Of a stretch of DNA of 64,000 bases, positions 19,194 through 28,454 are shown in pieces. Position 1 is the first letter of the stretch. Each line of letters starts with the position of its first letter. A program made the translations under genes and the position numbers. Origin of the DNA: Nitrospirota bacterium (GTDB lineage: Bacteria; Nitrospirota; Thermodesulfovibrionia; Thermodesulfovibrionales; Dissulfurispiraceae); the NCBI GenBank assembly GCA_009773415.1, contig WSNO01000006.1, forward strand, positions 1 through 64,000, in the 5' to 3' direction. The notes under the pieces were generated by a model. That model saw only the letters and a program-made list of their open reading frames with translations. It did not search any database and was not told where the DNA came from.

Positions 19194-20564
19194 TTATGAA
19201 CCTTTTTTTGCCTTTTTGCCGAGTTCGCACACGCGGGCATCAGGCGCTGAAAGCAGGGTTTTCACCGTATCATTCCCCAGGGCTTCACTGATACATCCGT
19301 CCATCTTCCTGATTAACCGCTCGATCTCCGGAATCGAACAGATACGCTGCCCGAAAAGACTGTCGCCGGGCATCTCATGCTCTACCGCCATCAGCACTTC
19401 ACGCACGGATATCGACGAGACATCGCGCGCCGGCAGGAACGTGGCGTCGCCGGGCATCGCGAGTATGAGCTTCTGCCGCTCAAGCGCATCGAGCACCTCC
19501 AGCACCGGAGCAACGGGCAGTTTCAGCTCCATGACCAGCGCATTGAGCGTCCAGCGTGGCTTGTCTTCCCGGTAATGAAGTCCAATGTAATACATGATCG
19601 CAAGCGCAAGGCGATATTTGAAGCGCTCGCTGAAAACGTCATTGTCCGAACGCATGCGCAGCATTGCAGGAAACTGATGATAAAACGCCACCTTAACACC
19701 GGTCAGCATGATGAGCCAGTTGAAGTAGAGCCAGATCATGAATACAAGGATAATGGCAAATCCGGAATAGACTGCGGAATACTTCGCCGTCGATACGAGA
19801 AATTTGGCAAACGCCCAGCTCAGCAGCTGCCAGAGAATGCCTGCCGTGGCGCCTCCGGCCAGTGCAGAAACAAAGCGGACCTTTGTATTCGGCAGAAGAA
19901 AATAAAACATCGTAAACGCAAGAATGGTAAGCAGGTACGGAACCAGCTTCGTCAGAAAAACAATGGCTGAGCCGAATGGTTCGATGGCAGAGAGCCATTG
20001 GACGATCGAGGTGCTCATGACGGTTGTTGTTAAGCCTATCGCCGAAACCAGCAGAATAGGCCCGACCATCAGAACACTCAGATAGTCGCGGAACTTACGG
20101 AAAAAGTCCCGTGTCTTCGTTATCTGCCAGAAATGGTTAAACGCATTTTCTATCTGCTGCACCGTCGTGATGACGGTATAGAGCAGAAATGCGAGTCCGA
20201 CCGTTCCGAGCACTTTGACGTTTACTTTGTCCACATACTCGAGAATCGTGTCGCCGATTTCCTCACCTTTATCGCCGATCGGTTCAAGAAAACTGTAGAT
20301 GGTCGGCGCCAGCATGTTATGTACGCCCAGCCCCTTCAGCACGGCGAAGGCGATAGCCAGCAGCGGCACAAACGTCAGCAGAGTCGTATACACAAGACTC
20401 GACGCGCGAACAGTCAGTTCCCCGTTGCGGAACTCATCCTGGAGTTTGTAGACAAGGCGCAGCGCGACCAGCCCCAGACGCTTGGCGCGCTTAAGGCCCG
20501 CAGTCTCAATCTCCCAGAGCGTGCGCGAAAAAAAGCGCTCCAGCCTCCCGGAAACGTTTTTCAT
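19194..20564 (-). CDS. YihY/BrkB-family inner-membrane protein
   Basis: 456 residues with a block of six membrane segments (about residues 55-310), including the family stretches VRASSLVYTTLLTFVPLLAIAFAVLKG and YKYL/NWLIMLTGVKVAF-like C-terminal segments, followed by a ~130-residue cytoplasmic tail with a winged-helix look. The family was once called RNase BN, wrongly; its function is not settled. It lies between the two AsmA/DUF748-like genes on the same strand (37 and 52 base gaps), so a shared envelope role is a fair guess. Confidence 0.85.
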   Translation of the reverse strand: MKNVSGRLERFFSRTLWEIETAGLKRAKRLGLVALRLVYKLQDEFRNGELTVRASSLVYTTLLTFVPLLAIAFAVLKGLGVHNMLAPTIYSFLEPIGDKGEEIGDTILEYVDKVNVKVLGTVGLAFLLYTVITTVQQIENAFNHFWQITKTRDFFRKFRDYLSVLMVGPILLVSAIGLTTTVMSTSIVQWLSAIEPFGSAIVFLTKLVPYLLTILAFTMFYFLLPNTKVRFVSALAGGATAGILWQLLSWAFAKFLVSTAKYSAVYSGFAIILVFMIWLYFNWLIMLTGVKVAFYHQFPAMLRMRSDNDVFSERFKYRLALAIMYYIGLHYREDKPRWTLNALVMELKLPVAPVLEVLDALERQKLILAMPGDATFLPARDVSSISVREVLMAVEHEMPGDSLFGQRICSIPEIERLIRKMDGCISEALGNDTVKTLLSAPDARVCELGKKAKKGS

Positions 20565-20616
20565 GCCGCTCCTTCAGCCTGAAAGCTGCTCTTCATAGTT
20601 GCACTGGCAAGCGCGT

Positions 20617-23600
20617 TCACTTGAGCCTGAAGTCAACACGGCTGTCCCGCACCTTCTCTTTTTTCTCCGGCTGGACAGATTTCGGCTCCACAAGAAAAAT
20701 GCGCTCCTTCTCGACACTTTTTGTCTTCAGCATGTATTCATACACCGCCCGCGCGCGTTCTTTTGCCAGATCGCGCAGCATGTCATCAGTGATTACTGCA
20801 TTCGTCAGCATGAGCTTTTCCATCTCAGGCACTGGTATATCTTTTGCGATGCCGAGAAAATTCGACGGCTTCGGGAACTTTTCCGCCTTATAGGCCTGCT
20901 TTAGATAGTTCGGATATTCTTCCTTTGTCACAACAACACTGTCGGAGCTCACGCCAGGATCTCCTTTTGCAAGCGTTTTGAGCTTTTGTGCTTTTACCTT
21001 TCTCTGCAGCAGCTCCTGTTTCAGTCCTTCACGATCATTCAGCAGATCTGCATGACCTTCAATATCGACCTTCAGTGCCGGGCGCTCGTGCAGCACCGTC
21101 ATAAGCTTGTCAATCTTTTTCTGTTCCTGATCGGCCAGGGTCGCGGCACCGTATGCGAAATCGATGTAACTCATCTCTTCACCGCCGCCCCCGCCTATTA
21201 TTGCGCCAAGCAATGCAAACGGCGATGTAGCCGCTTTTACCAATACGTTGAGAATAATCTTCCAGATGATTTTTCCGACGCGGAATTCGGGATCATCCGT
21301 GGTTCCGGTGACCGGCAGATCAAGGTGAATCTCTCCCTTGCGGTTCTTGAGCAGTGCGATCGCAAGCTTCACCGGCATCTTGGTAGCTTCGGGACTTTCA
21401 ACGCTCTCTCCAAGGGTAAACTGATCAAGAAACACCGTATTTCTGGCATCAAGCTTCTTGTTCTCAATCAGATATTCCATGCCGAGATTCATTTTGCCCT
21501 TCTGTATGGTGTAGCCGATATGCCTGCCGGCATACGGCGACGTCGTGCTCAGATCCATATTCTGCAGATCAACCTTCAGGGCTATGTATAAATCGTCGCG
21601 GAGCGGGTTTATCTTGCCGGTTATTTCAAGCGGCGAGCCTCCTTCGAGCAGTCCGCGAAGCTCAACATCAGCAAACTTTTCTTCTTCCGAGGTAAGCCCT
21701 GAAACCCTGCCGCCGATTTCGAGCATGCGCCCGGTATAGCCCGGTTTGATATTCCTGTCACTGAAATGAATAGTCCCGCCATGCACCGTCACTTCATCTA
21801 TTTTCACCAGCTTTTGCTGTTTGAGCGCACGGAGGTCCGGAGCCTCTTCCTTCTTGTCCGGAGGAGCAGGAGGCTGTTGCGGCGACGTCGCCGGAGCCTC
21901 TTGTTCGGACTGCTGCGCGACCCGTTCGGAAAGGCCCTGGGTATTCAGCGTGCCGTCGGGGTTGATTATGATGCGGGAATAGAAATCGCTCAGTGCGATT
22001 TGTTTGATCAGAATGCGCAACGGATTCGTGCTGACATCCAGACGATTGAAGTCGAGCGTATCAAACTTCAGAAAGTCTTCCGCATTGATCTTGTCGATGG
22101 AGTTGAATTTCGAGACGGTAACCTTGCCCTGATAGCGTGTTTTCATCCCCTCTTTCGGGCTGGTAACAGCAAACATGCCGCTTGTGCTGAAGCGACCGCC
22201 GGTCATGACTACTTTATACTGTTCAGCCGTATACGCACGGAAAGCCGCAAGGTCCAGCGACCGCACGTTCGTTTTGAGCTGCGCGGTCAGCGGGTCGAGC
22301 GACACGGGACCGTCAAGTGAAACCGAACCATTCTTCCCGACGGCGCACTGCAGTGAAATAGTGCCTTTTGCGCCCTTGACGGTCGAAATGGTATCGCCGG
22401 CAAAACGAATCTTGTCGATGCGGAGCGTTACCGGCTCGGAAGGCTGCAGATCCTCAAGCTTGACGGCAAAGTCGCTTGCGTTCACTTTCTTCAGCGTCAC
22501 GAACCACGGCTTTTCCTGCGGCGGCGGGGGTGGTTTTGCAGCCGCAGGGACGCCCGGCAGCGCCGGAACAGAAGCCGCAGATTTCTTCTCCGGAGCAAGT
22601 GTCATGACGTTAATCGTGCCGTCCGGCTCGCGAGTCAGGCTGAGCATCCCTTTTGCTCCTGAAAGTTCGCCAATGACGAGCTCACGCTTTGCGAGATCGA
22701 TCTCGGTGCCCCGAAGACCGACAAGCGGCAGTTCGATAAAGTCCCGCTTCTCCCCCTGCTTGCGCGCCCTGAACGCATACAATGAACTTTCGAGATCCCA
22801 CAGGCGGACAATCGCTTCCGGCTCGGCTTTCGTGTAAGAGAATCGGCTCCAGAGATTGAGCGCGCCGTCCTGTATCTGCGCAAGCGTCGCTTCACGGAGA
22901 TACGGCTGGTACTTTTTGAGCCGCACCTGCTGAAGCGAAATTGAACCTTCGGCAAAAAGCGGCTCAAGCTGCAGCAGGCTTCCCAGCGAAACCTGCTCAT
23001 CAGATTCGGTCCTGAACGACAGGCTTATCTGTGCTTTCTTTTCCGGCAGCGTGCTCAGACCGGCAATCTGCGACTGTATGCCCGAAAGCGTGGTCGCAAA
23101 TTCCTGCCCGGGCAATAAATCCTGCCAGGAAACAAGGCCGTCCTTTGTTGTGAGTGAATCGATTTCTACAACGGCAGAGGATCGTGCCTTCTCCGGCGGC
23201 TTCTGTTTCTGCGACTTCTTCGAAGCACCGTCAGTCGGCTTTCCGGCCGCCTGCTGCATCGCCCGGGTCAGAAAAACATGCCAGTTCACATTGCCGGCGG
23301 CATCCCGGCGGAGATACACTTCCGGCGCATACTGCACGATACTCGAAAAATGAATGTTCTGAGCCATCAAGTCCGCCTTTGCGATGGCTGCTGCTACATG
23401 CGGCAGGCGCAGAACAGGTCGCTGCTGTAAATCATCCAGCACTATTTTCCGCAAGTCGATGGCACCTGCCAGATTGATTGATGGGAGCCGGTCGCTGTAT
23501 TGCGTATAGGTCAGCTTTAAAGCTGAATCAATCAGGCCGGACTTCAGAACATAATCCAGCTTTATCGGAACATAGGCAAGGTAATTGGCGAGTTGAAATC

Positions 23601-24297
23601 CTGACAGATTGATATCGAAATATGTTTCGAGTGAGTTTGCAAACGGCTTTGTTTTCCCTTTGAACGATACCTTTGTGTCATTCACGACCGCCTCCAGGAG
23701 CGGCTCGACGAAGGTTTCGGCATCGTATGAAACCGTCGAGATAAAAGGAACTGTTACCCTAAGATCACGCACCGCGTGCTTTGCCTTTTTCGGGCCGTCA
23801 AGAAAGTCGATGCTGCCGTTTGCAATCTGGATATTGTTGAGCGAAAATTCCGCTTTTTTTTCATCCTTCTTCTGCTCAGCGCCGCTTTTACGGTCCAGAA
23901 GATCGGAAAAATTATAGGTCGCATCAGGATGGCGGACAATATTGACATACGGCTTTTCGAGCCTGATTTCGCTCAGAACCGGCCCGCCCTTGAAAATGGA
24001 GGCCAGTTGTGCATTCACATGGAGATTGTCAAAAGAGAGGAAAACGCTCTGTCCGTCCTTTTCCCTGACGACAACAGGACCGACATCCACCGACAACATA
24101 TACGGGTTCAGGCTGACGCGTTCAATCGACACATCGCGCCCGAGTTCGGAGGAAAGCTTCTCAAGAAGAAACGACTTCAGATACGAGGGAGCGACAAAAA
24201 ACCCGGCAATGCCGAGAACCAGATAGAATACAACAAGAGCAATAAGACCCTTGCGAACAATCGGCTTTGACCAGAGTGCCAAGAGTTTATCTTTCAT
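20617..24297 (-). CDS. Giant DUF748/AsmA-superfamily protein
   Basis: 1226 residues with one N-terminal membrane segment (about 14-35) and a very long periplasmic beta-rich body. Repeated units such as LSEIRLEKPYVNIVRHPDATYNF and EIDLAKRELVIGELSGAKG mark the DUF748 family. Pro/Gln-rich linkers occur near residues 555 and 800. The last ~200 residues contain KVDIEGHADLLNDREGLKQ, resembling the peptidoglycan-binding OmpA-type signature in a degenerate form. It probably spans the periplasm as a lipid-transfer or envelope-stress protein (family inference). First gene of a three-gene run with yihY and the smaller AsmA-like gene. Confidence 0.82.
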   Translation of the reverse strand: MKDKLLALWSKPIVRKGLIALVVFYLVLGIAGFFVAPSYLKSFLLEKLSSELGRDVSIERVSLNPYMLSVDVGPVVVREKDGQSVFLSFDNLHVNAQLASIFKGGPVLSEIRLEKPYVNIVRHPDATYNFSDLLDRKSGAEQKKDEKKAEFSLNNIQIANGSIDFLDGPKKAKHAVRDLRVTVPFISTVSYDAETFVEPLLEAVVNDTKVSFKGKTKPFANSLETYFDINLSGFQLANYLAYVPIKLDYVLKSGLIDSALKLTYTQYSDRLPSINLAGAIDLRKIVLDDLQQRPVLRLPHVAAAIAKADLMAQNIHFSSIVQYAPEVYLRRDAAGNVNWHVFLTRAMQQAAGKPTDGASKKSQKQKPPEKARSSAVVEIDSLTTKDGLVSWQDLLPGQEFATTLSGIQSQIAGLSTLPEKKAQISLSFRTESDEQVSLGSLLQLEPLFAEGSISLQQVRLKKYQPYLREATLAQIQDGALNLWSRFSYTKAEPEAIVRLWDLESSLYAFRARKQGEKRDFIELPLVGLRGTEIDLAKRELVIGELSGAKGMLSLTREPDGTINVMTLAPEKKSAASVPALPGVPAAAKPPPPPQEKPWFVTLKKVNASDFAVKLEDLQPSEPVTLRIDKIRFAGDTISTVKGAKGTISLQCAVGKNGSVSLDGPVSLDPLTAQLKTNVRSLDLAAFRAYTAEQYKVVMTGGRFSTSGMFAVTSPKEGMKTRYQGKVTVSKFNSIDKINAEDFLKFDTLDFNRLDVSTNPLRILIKQIALSDFYSRIIINPDGTLNTQGLSERVAQQSEQEAPATSPQQPPAPPDKKEEAPDLRALKQQKLVKIDEVTVHGGTIHFSDRNIKPGYTGRMLEIGGRVSGLTSEEEKFADVELRGLLEGGSPLEITGKINPLRDDLYIALKVDLQNMDLSTTSPYAGRHIGYTIQKGKMNLGMEYLIENKKLDARNTVFLDQFTLGESVESPEATKMPVKLAIALLKNRKGEIHLDLPVTGTTDDPEFRVGKIIWKIILNVLVKAATSPFALLGAIIGGGGGEEMSYIDFAYGAATLADQEQKKIDKLMTVLHERPALKVDIEGHADLLNDREGLKQELLQRKVKAQKLKTLAKGDPGVSSDSVVVTKEEYPNYLKQAYKAEKFPKPSNFLGIAKDIPVPEMEKLMLTNAVITDDMLRDLAKERARAVYEYMLKTKSVEKERIFLVEPKSVQPEKKEKVRDSRVDFRLK

Positions 24298-24434
24298 GAA
24301 CGCACCCCATTCCGGAATTGAAGATTTGTACCGCTAGGCTTGGCTGCGGCGCCTGCAAGCGTCGAATATGCGTCCCTGAACTCCTGCATCATGAGAACGC
24401 TCTGAAAAAAAGGACGCTCTTGCCTCCCCTGCCG

Positions 24435-24569
24435 CTATTTGCCCGATGAGCGCTCTATGGCGCGCCCGGCGCTTGATACGTCTTTCCCGACTCCCTGAAC
24501 AGTATTGCAGCCTGCCAGAGCGATAACGAAGCCTAACACAAGCAGAGCTGAAAGCACGTGCTTCACCAT
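24435..24569 (-). CDS. Entericidin-like small lipoprotein
   Basis: 44 residues. A signal peptide with lipobox (IALAGC, Cys at position 21) is followed by NTVQGVGKDVSSAGRAIERS, the hallmark of the entericidin EcnA/EcnB family. These are small outer-membrane lipoproteins of envelope stress and stationary phase. GAGGAGG lies six bases before the ATG, which decides the start against a longer frame. It stands upstream of the giant DUF748 gene on the same strand. Confidence 0.85.
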   Translation of the reverse strand: MVKHVLSALLVLGFVIALAGCNTVQGVGKDVSSAGRAIERSSGK

Positions 24570-24732
24570 AATCACGCACCTCCTCACCATGATATTTTGA
24601 TTTATTCTATCACGCACCGCGGGAATTCTGTAGCTCTATCCCTGCCAAGGGGCTCGTGCTTGCCCCGCTAAGTCAAAAGTTACCCTTCGTCAGGTCCGTT
24701 GCTCTGTCTATCAGGCAGCGATATCCTCGGCA

Positions 24733-25065
24733 TTACTTTCTTTGCGCGAATGCGTGAAGCATGAGCATCACCTTGACCTCAGGGGCTGCCCTGGTGACCG
24801 TACCGACGCGATTTTCCGGCACCAGTTCGGCTTCTTCGTGATAGACGTCGAATCCACCGTCCTTGTTCGTAAGATACTGCATGCCTCGAAACGTATAGCA
24901 CGGCACCAGAAGCTTGTTGTATGGGCTCCGTACAAGCCGGCATCCCACATCGTCCTGTCCGATTGCTGCTTCCTTGTCGGCTTCTTTTTCTGGCTGGTCA
25001 TTCACGGGAGCTACACCATCTCCGTTTGTCGTTTGTCTCGCATGGTACCTGATGCTTTGTCGCAC
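24733..25065 (-). CDS. Hypothetical protein downstream of the acyltransferase
   Basis: 110-residue reading that I do not recognise. It starts (GTG) eight bases behind the stop of the acyltransferase gene and has a charged N terminus (NDQPEKEADKEAAIGQDD) and a C-terminal part FDVYHEEAELVPENRVG...VKVMLMLHAFAQRK with codon use similar to its neighbours. No good ribosome-binding site precedes the GTG. It could be a fourth gene of the sphingolipid-like operon or a chance open frame. Confidence 0.35.
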   Translation of the reverse strand: MRQSIRYHARQTTNGDGVAPVNDQPEKEADKEAAIGQDDVGCRLVRSPYNKLLVPCYTFRGMQYLTNKDGGFDVYHEEAELVPENRVGTVTRAAPEVKVMLMLHAFAQRK

Positions 25066-25072
25066 TCTTTTT

Positions 25073-26203
25073 TTAAGCTAACTGCCCCGACTCCGCTATC
25101 GGCTTCTCGTAAATTCTGAAAATCTTCCAGCGGCGGCTGCCGGCCATTTCAGCAAGGCGGATAGTGGCGATGTTATCTTCGAGGATCCACGAAAATTCAA
25201 CGCGCTTGTACCCGCCGCCCTTTACTCCCTTGAATGCCTCGCGGAAAAGGATGCCGTCGACACCCTTGTTGCGATACTCCGGTCTGATGCCGAGCAGGAG
25301 CAGGCGCAGGTCTTTGACTGTAGGCAGGGTGAACAGCGCCTTCAGCAACGTCCATGGATTCGTTTTTCCATGCATCCGGCGCAGGACGATGTTGAAATCG
25401 GGCACCATGCCGCAGAAGCCGACCGCTTCGCCGTTATGAAATGCAATGGCCATGACATCAGGCCTGATAAGCGGCTTCAGTCGTGCCGCATCATACTCAA
25501 GCTCCTCCTCAGTGATCGGAACAAAACACCAGTTGCCGGCCCATGCGGCATTGTAGACGATTCTGAATGACCGCATGGCATCCAGAAAATGCTTCTTGTC
25601 GAGTTGCTTGGCGATGATGCCGCGCTTTTCGGCGATGGCGGCTACACGGAGGACTTTTTCGGGAAGCGCGTCTTTCACATCGTGAAGAAAAGCATACAGG
25701 TCTTTCGTCTTAGTATATCCGGCGTTCTTCATCAGGGAATCATAATAGCGTTTGTTGTAAGGAGTCATCAGCATTGACGGATATTCAAATCCCTCTACCA
25801 GCAAGCCGCACTCCTCATTCGTCGAGAAGCTCACCGGCCCTCTGATAATCTGCATGCCGCGCATGCGAAGGTCTGCTTCCACCGCACACAGTAAGGCGTC
25901 GGCCACTGCCTGATCATTAATGCTCTCATAAAAGCCGAAAAAACCGGTGTGGTCACTGTGATACTGGTTATGCAGATGATTGATAATGGATGCGATGCGG
26001 CCAACGATTTTTCCGTCGCGGTACGCGAGGAAATAGCGGGCCTCCGCGTGGCGGAAAAACGGGTTCTTGTCCGTAAAATGGGGAACAAGGTCTCGGGTAA
26101 GCTGGGGACTGTACAGTGGGTCATCCCGATAGAGAAAGAGCGGGTATTCGATGAACTCCCGAATTTCCCGCTCTGTGCGTGCTTCACGAATAAAAAGGGT
26201 CAT
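25073..26203 (-). CDS. GNAT-fold acyltransferase, candidate bacterial ceramide synthase
   Basis: 376 residues with two GNAT-like halves: an N-terminal part (REFIEYPLFLYRDDPLYSPQ, KNPFFRHAEARYFLAYRDGKIVGRI) and a C-terminal acetyltransferase part (LLLLGIRPEYRNKGVDGILF with the R-x-x-G-x-G/A-like CoA loop, then EFSWILEDNIATIRLAEMAG). This architecture fits, from memory, the acyltransferase (bCerS) that acylates 3-ketosphinganine in Caulobacter. The assignment leans heavily on context: it follows the serine palmitoyltransferase by 17 bases. A generic GNAT enzyme acting on another amine is the alternative. Confidence 0.6.
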   Translation of the reverse strand: MTLFIREARTEREIREFIEYPLFLYRDDPLYSPQLTRDLVPHFTDKNPFFRHAEARYFLAYRDGKIVGRIASIINHLHNQYHSDHTGFFGFYESINDQAVADALLCAVEADLRMRGMQIIRGPVSFSTNEECGLLVEGFEYPSMLMTPYNKRYYDSLMKNAGYTKTKDLYAFLHDVKDALPEKVLRVAAIAEKRGIIAKQLDKKHFLDAMRSFRIVYNAAWAGNWCFVPITEEELEYDAARLKPLIRPDVMAIAFHNGEAVGFCGMVPDFNIVLRRMHGKTNPWTLLKALFTLPTVKDLRLLLLGIRPEYRNKGVDGILFREAFKGVKGGGYKRVEFSWILEDNIATIRLAEMAGSRRWKIFRIYEKPIAESGQLA

Positions 26204-26220
26204 GAGGAAAAAGCGTAAGG

Positions 26221-27399
26221 CTATATAATGCTGAGCTGCCTGCCGACCTTTTCAAATGCCGAAAGGACGGCGTCAAGCTGCTCGTCGGTATGCGTCGCCA
26301 TATAACTGGTGCGCATGATTGCCTTGCCCGGAGGCACGGCCGGGGAAACCGCGACGTTGGCGAACACGCCGGCTTCCTGAAGCATTATTGCCATCGTGAA
26401 GGCGGTTTCATCGGCGCCGACGATAACCGGAATAATAGGAGTTTCGGTCGGGCCGGTCTCAAAACCGAGGGCCCGGAAGCCATTGTTCATCTTATGGGTA
26501 TTCTTCCAGAGCTGCGCAAGGCGCTCCGGCTCGGAATCAATAATGTCGAGCGCGGCGCTGACAGCCGCCACAGACGCAGGCGGCGGACTCGCGCTGAAGA
26601 TGAGTGAGCGGGCGAAGTGCTTGATGTAGTGAACGATATCGGCATTGCCGGCGATGAAGCCGCCGATGGAGGCAAGCGATTTGCTGTAGGTGCCCATTAC
26701 CAGGTCTATTTCCTGTTCAAGTCCGAAATGCTCCCCGGTGCCGCGCCCGGTTTTCCCAAGAACACCGATGCCGTGGGCATCGTCGACCATAAGACGAGCA
26801 CCGTATTTCCTGCAGAGTTCGAGCACCTTCGGAAGGTCAATAATGTCTCCTTCCATGCTGAATACTCCGTCGACAACAACAAGCGTGCCCCTGCCGTTCT
26901 TTTCAGCCAGCAGTCTCTCGAGATCCGCCATGTCTTCATGCCGGAACCGCTTCACTTCGCCATAGGAAAGACGGCAGCCGTCAAGAATGCTCGCGTGGTC
27001 CATCTTGTCGATGATAACGACGTCGTCCTTGCCGACAAGCGCCGAAATGACGCCGAGATTGACCTGAAAACCGGTGGAAAAAATGAGGGCTGCTTCACGC
27101 CGCATGAAACGGGCAAGTTTTTCTTCGAGCTGTACATGAATGTCAAGCGTACCGTTCAGAAAACGCGAGCCGGCGCATCCGGTGCCGTATCTTTTGATCG
27201 CGTCGATAGCCGCTTCCTTTACCTTTGGATGGTTGGTCAGGCCGAGATAGTTGTTGGATCCGATCATGATCATCTTCCGGCCGTTCATCGTCACGACGGG
27301 ATCCTGCGCGCTCTCGATCATCCGGAAGAACGGGTATATGCCGGCCTGCTGCAACTCCTTCGCGGCGGTAAACTTATAACATTTTTCGAATAAATCCAT
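26221..27399 (-). CDS. spt: Serine palmitoyltransferase (alpha-oxoamine synthase family)
   Basis: 392 residues, PLP-dependent. It condenses serine with an acyl-CoA or acyl-ACP to 3-ketosphinganine, the first step of sphingolipid synthesis. Lys240 in GTYSKSLASIGGF binds PLP, Asp206/His209 sit in VDDAHGIG, and His135 of DHAS stacks on the cofactor. Stretches such as GIYPFFRMIES, YGTGCAGSRFLNGTLDIHVQ and SLIFSASPPPA match the Bacteroides-type enzyme as I remember it, more than KBL or BioF. The ATG is preceded by GGGGAG. It follows the reductase gene by eight bases. AOS relatives (glycine C-acetyltransferase, BioF) are the alternatives; no tdh or bio gene is adjacent. Confidence 0.75.
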   Translation of the reverse strand: MDLFEKCYKFTAAKELQQAGIYPFFRMIESAQDPVVTMNGRKMIMIGSNNYLGLTNHPKVKEAAIDAIKRYGTGCAGSRFLNGTLDIHVQLEEKLARFMRREAALIFSTGFQVNLGVISALVGKDDVVIIDKMDHASILDGCRLSYGEVKRFRHEDMADLERLLAEKNGRGTLVVVDGVFSMEGDIIDLPKVLELCRKYGARLMVDDAHGIGVLGKTGRGTGEHFGLEQEIDLVMGTYSKSLASIGGFIAGNADIVHYIKHFARSLIFSASPPPASVAAVSAALDIIDSEPERLAQLWKNTHKMNNGFRALGFETGPTETPIIPVIVGADETAFTMAIMLQEAGVFANVAVSPAVPPGKAIMRTSYMATHTDEQLDAVLSAFEKVGRQLSII

Positions 27400-27407
27400 G
27401 TTCTCCC

Positions 27408-28370
27408 CTATATCCACTGGTTTATGCGATACCAGTCGGCCGTCCAGGACGCTCCCTTTTGTATATCAACTTTTGGGGCGTATCCGAACAGGCTCTGTGA
27501 CTTGGCACTGTCGCACACCCAGTACTGATGCTGAATGTCCTTCATCCTGTCGCTGCTGATGATGCTCAGATGTCCTGCCAGCTGCGACAGGTAACCGACC
27601 ATCGGCATCACAGCACGCGGAATGTTCAGCTTCAGCGGTCGCCGCTGCAGTGCCCCGGAAATGGCATTTATAATATCATCAGACGTGTAAATATTGCCAT
27701 CCGACAGAAAGAATATCTCTCCGGCGGCGTTTTCACTCAGCGCGGACTGGATTATGCCGTTGACGAGATCTTCAACATATAAAAAAGAATAGAGAGACTT
27801 CCCCCAGAACGGTACCACCCCGCGTTTCACCATCTTAAAAAAAATGAGCACGTCCCTGTCGCGAGGACCGTACACTGCAGGAGGCCTGATGATGGTAACC
27901 GGGATTTTATCACGCGCCTCATACACAATCTTTTCTCCTTCAAGCTTGGTGCGGCCGTATGCAGAGACAGGATGCGTTTCGCAATCTTCCTTCAGGGGAA
28001 CGCCGTCGGGGCTCGGCCCCGCCGCCGCAAGGGAGCTGAGGTAAAAAAACCGCTTCAGTTCGGGCGCATGGTCAAGCACAGCCTGCAGCACATTCTGCGT
28101 TGCAAACGCATTGCCGGTAAAAAACTGCTCCTCATTCTTTGCCTTCGTCAGCCCGGCCAGATGAAAAACGTAATCACAGCCCTTCACCGCTGCAGGCAGG
28201 GAATCCGGTTTTGTGCAGTCGCCGGTAATCATTGCCGCCTTGACCCCATCAAGATAGCCGGGCCGTGCAGCGTTCCGCACCAGGCAGGTAACATCAAACC
28301 CCTGCCGGATGAGTGTCTCCACAAGATGACTGCCGATAAACCCGGTTCCGCCGGTCACAAAAGCTTTCAT
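27408..28370 (-). CDS. NAD(P)-dependent epimerase/reductase, candidate ceramide reductase (CerR-like)
   Basis: 320-residue extended short-chain dehydrogenase. It has the Rossmann motif TGGTGFIGSHL at the N terminus and the catalytic YGRTK (SAYGRTKLEGEK), with FHLAGLTKAKNEEQF and VYGPRDRDVLIFFK typical of sterol/sugar-type extended SDRs. In Caulobacter the corresponding gene encodes the ketoceramide reductase CerR; here it is the first gene of a reductase-spt-acyltransferase row. The functional call depends on that context. It could instead be a sugar or dihydroflavonol-type reductase. Confidence 0.62.
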   Translation of the reverse strand: MKAFVTGGTGFIGSHLVETLIRQGFDVTCLVRNAARPGYLDGVKAAMITGDCTKPDSLPAAVKGCDYVFHLAGLTKAKNEEQFFTGNAFATQNVLQAVLDHAPELKRFFYLSSLAAAGPSPDGVPLKEDCETHPVSAYGRTKLEGEKIVYEARDKIPVTIIRPPAVYGPRDRDVLIFFKMVKRGVVPFWGKSLYSFLYVEDLVNGIIQSALSENAAGEIFFLSDGNIYTSDDIINAISGALQRRPLKLNIPRAVMPMVGYLSQLAGHLSIISSDRMKDIQHQYWVCDSAKSQSLFGYAPKVDIQKGASWTADWYRINQWI

Positions 28371-28454
28371 ATAGCTTATGATCTTACGGGAATAAACAAC
28401 GGGAATGCAAGAAAGGCGGGAGCGGCTTTCTGAACGTATGTTTGCGCTTGCTGC

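Noticed and set aside
19194-20564. Calling the YihY-family protein ribonuclease BN
   Set aside because: This is an old misannotation of the family; the sequence is a polytopic membrane protein without nuclease motifs.
24742-25119. Plus-strand frame of 125 codons opposite the hypothetical gene and acyltransferase end
   Set aside because: Cysteine/histidine-rich low-complexity translation with no start signal, overlapping the end of a clear minus-strand gene.
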